Source of the DNA: an uncultured Bdellovibrionales bacterium
Lineage (GTDB): Bacteria > Bdellovibrionota > Bdellovibrionia > Bdellovibrionales > UBA1609
DNA length: 64,000 bases
NCBI GenBank assembly: GCA_903833275.1
Contig: CAILEP010000012.1
Location: 62,001 to 126,000, forward strand
Direction of reading: 5' to 3'
Shown here: one piece after another, positions 58,801 through 64,000 of the stretch
Numbering within the stretch: the stretch's first letter is position 1
Layout of the letters: every line of letters starts with the position of its first letter
The notes under the pieces: model-generated
Databases searched by the model: none
What the model was told of the DNA's origin: nothing
What the model saw: only the letters and a program-made list of their open reading frames with translations
Position numbers and translations under genes: made by a program

Positions 58801-59858
58801 GCCGTTTTATTAGCGACGCTTTTATCCCAACCGCCAGTAGGCTCAGTCTTCTGGCGCGAAACCCAAATAAAATAGAGTATCGAGCCAACAAGCATCCCTA
58901 CCGAGAGCCATTGCCCTCGGGTTAGGCCCAAAGCTTGGTAGCCAATATCGTGATCTGGCAAACGAAATTGCTCGCCAATAATTCTCGCGATGGAGTACAT
59001 AATGCCGAAGCTTGCCGAAATAAAACCCGGCTTTCGCGGCTTTCGCCACAGCCAGGCAAGAACAAGAACAACAATAAGACCTTCGAGCAGAGACTGAATC
59101 AGCTGCGATGGGTAACGCGGGGTCAGAATGGGCCGCAAAGCTTCAATCACCGCGTGATTGTGCTTTTGAGTCGCCAGTACAATTGTCTCTTTCGCCACAT
59201 CGATACCGCGTTGAGCCTCAATCGAAAAAGAATTGAGCCAAGTCGCCCACTGATCTCGACTGCCGGCGCCAACAACCTCAACCGCGTTGCCCATGCCCCG
59301 AAGTTTGTCGATTTCGCCCGGCCCCCACGTGTAAATTTCAGATGGGAACTTAACCGCCAACCACAAATCAGCCGCACATTCGCGACCGTACAATTCGCCG
59401 TTGATAAAATTAGCGATACGACCAAAAAATACTCCAAGGCCGCCGCCGAAAACGCAAATATCCACGAGATGAGTCGCTCTTACTTTGTGCTTTCGGGCGT
59501 AGAGAATGCAGCCGATTATCAATCCGGCCATGCCGCCATGAGAGGCCATCCCGCCTTTATTGACCTCGAGCAGACCCCACCAGGGCGCGCCAGCATGAAA
59601 GGTGGTAAATAATTCGGGAGCGTAAAAAAGCGCGTAGCCCAACCGACCGCCCGCCAGCGTGCCGATCGCGGCGTAGGTGATAAAATCAGCCACCTGTTCG
59701 CGTGTTAACTGCGTCGTGCCTCTTTTGGCCATCAGATCGGTAAGGTAGTATGCAATAAAGAACCCGGTCAGATAGGCAAGGCCGTACCACCGAATTCCGA
59801 AGGTTTCGGAAAATTGAATAACAAAAGGCGACATGTTGTGAACCCAAGCTGTACCCAT
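58797..59858 (-). CDS. lgt: Prolipoprotein diacylglyceryl transferase
   Basis: Adds diacylglycerol from phosphatidylglycerol to the lipobox Cys, the first step for the many lipoproteins here. 353 residues, longer than E. coli Lgt (291), because of an insertion of about 75 residues between 'IANFINGELYGREC' and the last helices. 'GIRWYGLAYLTGF', 'GGRLGYALFY' and 'GGMASHGGMAGLIIG' are invariant motifs. Start at 59858 ('MGTAWVHNMSPF') fits the family N-terminus better than the in-frame ATG at 59945. Confidence 0.92.
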   Translation of the reverse strand: MGTAWVHNMSPFVIQFSETFGIRWYGLAYLTGFFIAYYLTDLMAKRGTTQLTREQVADFITYAAIGTLAGGRLGYALFYAPELFTTFHAGAPWWGLLEVNKGGMASHGGMAGLIIGCILYARKHKVRATHLVDICVFGGGLGVFFGRIANFINGELYGRECAADLWLAVKFPSEIYTWGPGEIDKLRGMGNAVEVVGAGSRDQWATWLNSFSIEAQRGIDVAKETIVLATQKHNHAVIEALRPILTPRYPSQLIQSLLEGLIVVLVLAWLWRKPRKPGFISASFGIMYSIARIIGEQFRLPDHDIGYQALGLTRGQWLSVGMLVGSILYFIWVSRQKTEPTGGWDKSVANKTA

Positions 59859-59945
59859 TGAGGTATTTTGATTTTTATAACTAGCTGTGACAACAAAATT
59901 CGGTAGAAAGTTGGCCGAAAAATGGGCAATAGAGTTGATAGCCAT

Positions 59946-60530
59946 ATGAAGATAATTTTAGCCTCCACTTCACCCTACCGCGCTGCTCAACTTAAGGCCT
60001 TCGGTCTTTCTTTTTCAGCTCGGCGCCCTGGCATTGACGAAGAAGCCCTAAAAAATAGTTTAGCTCTCACGCCACGCGGGCTGTCTCGCCGCTTAGCTCT
60101 TGAGAAAGCACGCAGCCTCGTTAAAAAAAACCCGAAAGATGCCATTATAGGCGCCGATCAACTTCTCGACTTTGAAGGGGCCGTGCTTGGTAAACCCGGA
60201 AGCCTCGAGCAAAACATTCGAATACTATCAAAACTTCAGGGCCGAACACATAAACTGATTACGAGCATGGCTTTGGTTTGCGGCGAGAGGTCAGCTCTTA
60301 GTACCGTGGTGGCCCAGATCACTCTCAAAAAACTCACGCGAGCCGAAATCGCAGCCTATGTTAAGCGCGACCGGCCCATGGATTGCGCCGGTGGCTATCG
60401 CTTCGAAAGCTCGGGGTTTAGCTTGGTCGAGAGCCTGCGGGTCAGCGACCCCTCGAGTCTAATAGGCTTAAGTCTGATCGAGCTGCCAAAGTTATTTTCT
60501 AAGCTCAATTTGCCGATAATGTTCAAGTAG
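59946..60530 (+). CDS. Maf/YceF-type nucleotide pyrophosphatase
   Basis: 194 residues. Opens 'MKIILASTSPYRAAQLKAFGLSFS', then 'IIGADQLLDFEGAVLGKP', 'DRPMDCAGGYRFES' and 'LIGLSLIELP'. The 'STSP' and 'CAG' variants match the YceF subgroup, which hydrolyses 7-methyl-GTP and similar non-canonical nucleotides. An in-frame ATG at 59922 lies inside the divergent lgt region and is less likely. hemB follows after 12 bases. Confidence 0.85.
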   Translation: MKIILASTSPYRAAQLKAFGLSFSARRPGIDEEALKNSLALTPRGLSRRLALEKARSLVKKNPKDAIIGADQLLDFEGAVLGKPGSLEQNIRILSKLQGRTHKLITSMALVCGERSALSTVVAQITLKKLTRAEIAAYVKRDRPMDCAGGYRFESSGFSLVESLRVSDPSSLIGLSLIELPKLFSKLNLPIMFK

Positions 60531-60542
60531 AGGTCAATCATA

Positions 60543-61547
60543 GTGAAAATCAAAGCCCGACCCCGTCGCTTGCGACGCACAACTAATATTCGCGAACTTG
60601 TGCATGAGACCACTCTCACCGCGCAGCGCTTTGTATGGCCGGTGTTTATCACCACAGGCCGTGGTCAACGTGTGCCCATTCAATCTATGCCTGGCGTTTT
60701 TCGCCTTTCGGTCGATGAGCTCCTTAAAGACTTGAAAGAGTGTGTAAGCCTTGGCGTCGGAGCGATTGCGCTCTTTCCGCACCTCGAAGAAGAACTCAAA
60801 GACTCGATGGCCAAAGAATCAACGAATGAGAAAGGGCTGCTCCCGCAAGCGGTTAAGAAAATCAAAGAAGCATACCCCGAACTTTGTGTCATCACCGATG
60901 TGGCAATGGACCCCTACTCGTCAGATGGGCACGACGGCATCGTGCGAAAAACAAAATCTAAGAGTGGCGATCAAGCTGAAATTTTAAATGATGAAACACT
61001 CGAAGTATTGGCTGAAATGGCCGTGACCCAAGCGTGCGCCGGGGCTGATTTTGTCGCCCCCTCTGACATGATGGATGGCCGCATCGGCTTTATTCGCAAG
61101 CGCCTCGACAAAGAGGGCTTTTCGAATGTCGGGATTATTTCGTATGCCGCCAAATATGCATCGGCCTTCTACGGGCCCTTTCGCGAAGCCCTCGACTCAG
61201 CGCCAAAGTTTGGCGATAAAAAAACTTATCAGATGGACCCTCGCAATCAAAAAGAAGCTCTGCGCGAAGTGCGCCTTGATATCGCCGAGGGCGCCGATAT
61301 TGTGATGGTAAAACCCGCGCTTTCGTACCTCGACGTTATTGCCCGAGTGAAAGAGGCCTCGTCTGTGCCGGTCGCTGCCTACAACGTGAGCGGAGAGTAC
61401 GCCATGCTCAAACTGACCGCGCAGAAGGGCTATCTCGACGAGAAAAAGGCCATTCTCGAAGTGTTGACCTCGATTCATCGGGCTGGTGCCGACCTGATTT
61501 TCACCTATCATGCGATCGAAGCCGCCCGCTGGCTGGCTGAAAAATAG
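60543..61547 (+). CDS. hemB: Delta-aminolevulinic acid dehydratase
   Basis: Condenses two 5-aminolevulinates to porphobilinogen for heme synthesis. 334 residues with a GTG start and GAGG upstream. 'DVAMDPYSSDGHDGI' replaces the Cys-rich zinc site seen in zinc-type enzymes with Asp and Ala, so it is a magnesium/zinc-free form. Schiff-base lysines fall in 'SYAAKYASAFYGPFR' and 'DIVMVKPALSYLD', and 'AYNVSGEYAM' is conserved. Heme demand fits the several c-type cytochromes in this window. Confidence 0.96.
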   Translation: MKIKARPRRLRRTTNIRELVHETTLTAQRFVWPVFITTGRGQRVPIQSMPGVFRLSVDELLKDLKECVSLGVGAIALFPHLEEELKDSMAKESTNEKGLLPQAVKKIKEAYPELCVITDVAMDPYSSDGHDGIVRKTKSKSGDQAEILNDETLEVLAEMAVTQACAGADFVAPSDMMDGRIGFIRKRLDKEGFSNVGIISYAAKYASAFYGPFREALDSAPKFGDKKTYQMDPRNQKEALREVRLDIAEGADIVMVKPALSYLDVIARVKEASSVPVAAYNVSGEYAMLKLTAQKGYLDEKKAILEVLTSIHRAGADLIFTYHAIEAARWLAEK

Positions 61548-61625
61548 CCAATCCAAATCAGATTAACCCAACTCAAAAAATCAATTTATCAAATTGAGCC
61601 AATCTCGATTTGAGACAGTCCCTCG

Positions 61626-62423
61626 TTGAGACGCACGACAAAAGTTTGGTCGATTTCAGTCAAGTCCCAATATCTCTCTGCCGAGAAGTTATATACTGGT
61701 TCAAAGCTGTACGTGACTTCGCTTATTCTCGTTGGATTCAAAAATTTGGAATACTTGAAGAAGCATGGGGTGCGTATGTCTTCAGACCAATTGCCTACGT
61801 GGGCGCCAGATGTGGCCACCGCGCTATTACAGACAGTTCTTAAAAAAGACCCATTTACTTTCTTTCATTGCTGTCGCGTCGGGCAAGCCGCTCGCAGTCT
61901 TGGTCAAGCTCTTGGTATGCCCGAATTTGAACTCGCCATTATGGAGTACTCGGGCCTCTTTCACGATATCGGCAAGGTTGGCCTTCCGGATAATGTACTT
62001 TTGAAGCCAGGCCGCCTCACTGAAGACGAACATAATCAAATGAAAAATCACGCCGAAATGAGCGTTCAGATAATTCGGCCGCTAACGAAAACTGCATTTT
62101 TTAGATTTTTAATCCCTGGCGTTCGCTACCATCACGAACGCTTCGACGGCAAAGGTTACCCTGTCGGTTTGGTCGGCGAGAAAATCCCGCTCATGGCACG
62201 AGCCATCGCAGTGGTCGATGCGGTAGATGCCATGATGAATACGCGCCCCTATCGGCAAGGGCTCAGTCTTGAGTATGTTAAAAAAGAACTTGTCGATTAT
62301 AGTGGCACCCAGTTCGACCCAAACATCGTGCAAGTTTATTTGAAGGCTTTGAACGAAGGCCATTTCGAAAAAGACAATCGCGCCCACGAAGTCGTCGTAC
62401 CGCAAATTCTACGCGTCGCTTAA
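61626..62423 (+). CDS. HD-GYP domain cyclic-di-GMP phosphodiesterase
   Basis: 265 residues as drawn from a TTG; an ATG at 61776 gives 215 residues and may be the true start. The HD-GYP core is complete: 'HCCRVGQAARSLGQALGM', 'GLFHDIGKVGLPDNVLLKPGRLTEDE', 'KNHAEMSVQII', 'GVRYHHERFDGKGYPVGL' and 'AVVDAVDAMMNTRPYR'. Predicted to hydrolyse c-di-GMP to pGpG or GMP, in contrast to the degenerate copy at 35035. The N-terminal 50 residues match nothing I know. Confidence 0.88.
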   Translation: MRRTTKVWSISVKSQYLSAEKLYTGSKLYVTSLILVGFKNLEYLKKHGVRMSSDQLPTWAPDVATALLQTVLKKDPFTFFHCCRVGQAARSLGQALGMPEFELAIMEYSGLFHDIGKVGLPDNVLLKPGRLTEDEHNQMKNHAEMSVQIIRPLTKTAFFRFLIPGVRYHHERFDGKGYPVGLVGEKIPLMARAIAVVDAVDAMMNTRPYRQGLSLEYVKKELVDYSGTQFDPNIVQVYLKALNEGHFEKDNRAHEVVVPQILRVA

Positions 62424-62453
62424 TTGGCTCAGGCTTTGTAATAATTTCTACCC

Positions 62454-62472
62454 AAAAGTGCTTGGCGCTTTT
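62454..62472. terminator. Hairpin between convergent HD-GYP and uvrA genes
   Basis: AAAAGTGC, loop TTG, then GCGCTTTT with T-rich flank on the plus strand and A-run counterpart giving T-run on the minus strand. Likely a bidirectional terminator. The core is shared with 27673-27697. Confidence 0.6.
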
Positions 62473-64000
62473 TAAACCAAGACTCTTTTCAGATATTTGC
62501 CCGTTTCGCTGCGGGCGATTTTACTGATTTTCTCAGGAGTGCCTTCCGCTACGATCTCACCACCGGCGCGACCGCCGTCGGGGCCCAGGTCGATAACGTG
62601 GTCACAACTTTTGACCACATCAAGATTGTGTTCAATAACGACAACCGTATTGCCTTGGCCCGCTAGCTCTTGCAGCAACTCAATCAATTTTCGGATGTCG
62701 TCAAAATGCAAACCCGTCGTGGGCTCATCCAAAATATACAGCGTGTTGCCTGTGGCCCGCTTTGATAGTTCTTTCGAAAGTTTAATGCGCTGAGCTTCGC
62801 CGCCCGACAGCGTTGTCGAACTCTGACCGAGAGTTAAATAGTCGAGGCCCACTCGATTCAAGGTCTGCAACTTTCGGTATATCACCGGGTGATTTTTGAA
62901 GAAATCGAGGGCTTCAGCCACGGTCATTTGCAAAACATCGGCGATTGATTTCTCTCGATACTTAATCGATCGCGTTTCGGGGTTGTAGCGCCCCCCCTGA
63001 CAAGTGTCGCAGGTCACGTAGACATCTGAAAGAAAATGCATTTCAACGCGCTTTAAACCGCCACCTTCACAAGCTTCGCAGCGGCCACCTTTTACATTGA
63101 AGCTAAATTGCCCTGGTTTAAAACCGCGAATTTTTGAATCTGGGATAATAGCAAACAAATCTCGCACCAGCGTAAAGAGCCCCACATAGGTCGACGGCGT
63201 CGATCGCGGAGTACGCCCAATGGGCTTTTGATTAATCTGAATCACTCGGTCGATGTGCTCAAGCCCTTCGATTCGTTTGTGCGCCGCCGGCTCATAACTT
63301 GAGTTATAAAACTGCTTCGCAAGGGCGCGGTAAAGCGTATCAATAATAAGTGTCGACTTACCGCTACCCGAAACCCCGGTGATGCCGCAAAGGGTGCCGA
63401 GCGGTATGCGCAAGTCCACATTTTTCAGATTGTTGCCCGAGGCCCCAAGCACATTCAAAAATTTACCCGAGCCCTTACGGCGTTCACGTGGCACTTCGAC
63501 CTTCATGCGGCCGCTGAGATATTGGCCAGTCAAGCTGTTCGGCAACTTCTCGATATCCTCTGGTGTGCCCACCCCCATCACTTCACCACCGAGTCGACCG
63601 GCTCGTGGGCCCAAATCCACAACGTAGTCTGCGCTGCGAATTGTGTCTTCATCATGCTCGACCAAGATCACAGTGTTGCCGCGATCGCGCAGCTCTTTTA
63701 AAATATCAAGTAACCGATGATGGTCACGCGGGTGCAACCCAATGCTTGGTTCGTCGAGCACATAGAGAACCCCAATAAGGCTCGAGCCCACCTGAGTTGC
63801 CAATCGAATGCGCTGCACCTCACCGCCCGACAAAGTGCGGGTTGGGCGCTCAAGAGACAGGTAGCCCGTGCCGACCCGAAGCATATATTTTAAGCGAAAT
63901 TGAATCTGCTGGATGATTTTTTCTGAAACCAAAAGATCACGATCAACAAACTTAAGGGTGCCCAAAAACTCGTTCAAATCTTGGGCTGCCATTCGCGAAA
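62472..64000 (-). CDS. uvrA: Excinuclease ABC subunit A, C-terminal part
   Basis: The gene continues past the window end; about 509 residues are visible. UvrA finds DNA lesions and loads UvrB in nucleotide excision repair. Visible: ABC signature '[14 protein letters not shown]' and '[15 protein letters not shown]' of the first ATPase, 'GVSGSGKST' Walker A, a zinc finger 'CEACEGGG...CDTCQGG', and '[18 protein letters not shown]' with '[15 protein letters not shown]' of the second ATPase. Confidence 0.96.
   Translation of the reverse strand, partial: SRMAAQDLNEFLGTLKFVDRDLLVSEKIIQQIQFRLKYMLRVGTGYLSLERPTRTLSGGEVQRIRLATQVGSSLIGVLYVLDEPSIGLHPRDHHRLLDILKELRDRGNTVILVEHDEDTIRSADYVVDLGPRAGRLGGEVMGVGTPEDIEKLPNSLTGQYLSGRMKVEVPRERRKGSGKFLNVLGASGNNLKNVDLRIPLGTLCGITGVSGSGKSTLIIDTLYRALAKQFYNSSYEPAAHKRIEGLEHIDRVIQINQKPIGRTPRSTPSTYVGLFTLVRDLFAIIPDSKIRGFKPGQFSFNVKGGRCEACEGGGLKRVEMHFLSDVYVTCDTCQGGRYNPETRSIKYREKSIADVLQMTVAEALDFFKNHPVIYRKLQTLNRVGLDYLTLGQSSTTLSGGEAQRIKLSKELSKRATGNTLYILDEPTTGLHFDDIRKLIELLQELAGQGNTVVVIEHNLDVVKSCDHVIDLGPDGGRAGGEIVAEGTPEKISKIARSETGKYLKRVLV

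Noticed and set aside
58935-59612. 225-codon plus-strand frame
   Set aside because: Long but antisense to lgt, whose family motifs are unambiguous.
1-64000. tRNA, rRNA, CRISPR arrays and complete IS elements
   Set aside because: No T-arm-like GGTTCRANTCC contexts with a cloverleaf, no regularly spaced repeats with unique spacers, and no transposase frames were seen.

Overview
This 64 kb stretch is a chromosomal segment of a Gram-negative bacterium, most probably a member of the Bdellovibrionota (Bdellovibrio-like predators). This placement is an inference from gene content. Many predicted lipoproteins have relaxed lipoboxes, outer-membrane beta-barrels and envelope proteins are abundant, there are two different peptidoglycan-cutting enzymes and a dense set of cyclic-nucleotide signalling domains (PilZ, HD-GYP, tandem cNMP-binding), and several small proteins look lineage-specific. 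Base composition looks close to 50% GC by eye. I saw no rRNA, tRNA, CRISPR array, phage or complete insertion sequence.

Layout. 1-7.1 kb: the end of a Calx-beta surface protein, leucine-dehydrogenase-type enzyme, a yfgM-like/bamB/lipoprotein run, apt, a solo 'mobile mystery protein A' regulator with a perfect 20-bp palindrome in front of it, an MpaA-like M14 peptidase coupled to cytidine deaminase. 7.1-10.6 kb (minus): an overlapping three-gene operon of DTW-domain tRNA transferase, PilZ protein and an unusual PqqD-like/degenerate-M50/tandem-cNMP membrane protein. 11.4-17 kb (minus): an exported c-type-heme and Tat-dependent gene cluster, then a truncated cytochrome fragment. 17-24.3 kb: small exported proteins and lipoproteins, an uncatalogued 46-residue exported peptide, simple repeats, a MepA-like endopeptidase and a probable small RNA. 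24.3-31.9 kb: two orphan substrate-binding proteins, two tandem PTPS/QueD-like genes, a YebC regulator, sufE overlapping a Cys-rich gene, more small exported proteins.

32-45 kb: CCA/poly(A) transferase divergent from queG by 15 bp, a degenerate HD-GYP protein, a split PuuD-type urate-oxidase pair, amino-acid catabolism genes (ureohydrolase-family enzyme, aldolase/lyase, tryptophan 2,3-dioxygenase), then LPS genes (family-9 glycosyltransferase, waaA) and a possible enoyl-ACP reductase. 45-52.8 kb (minus): the most striking region, two tandem copies of a two-gene unit (outer-membrane barrel followed by EF-hand lipoprotein), each pair overlapping by exactly 11 nt. 52.8-64 kb: acs, a class Ia ribonucleotide reductase (nrdA-nrdB) behind a structured leader that carries a 39-codon ORF, lgt, a YceF-type Maf pyrophosphatase, hemB, an intact HD-GYP phosphodiesterase and the C-terminal part of uvrA.

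The best candidate for an undescribed system is the duplicated barrel/EF-hand lipoprotein module at 45.0-52.8 kb, which looks like a calcium-linked outer-membrane complex. Secondary candidates are the heme/Tat secretion cluster at 11.5-16.1 kb, the PqqD/M50-like/cNMP protein, and several short genes and RNAs that length cut-offs would miss (17993-18133, 55020-55139, about 23987-24197).
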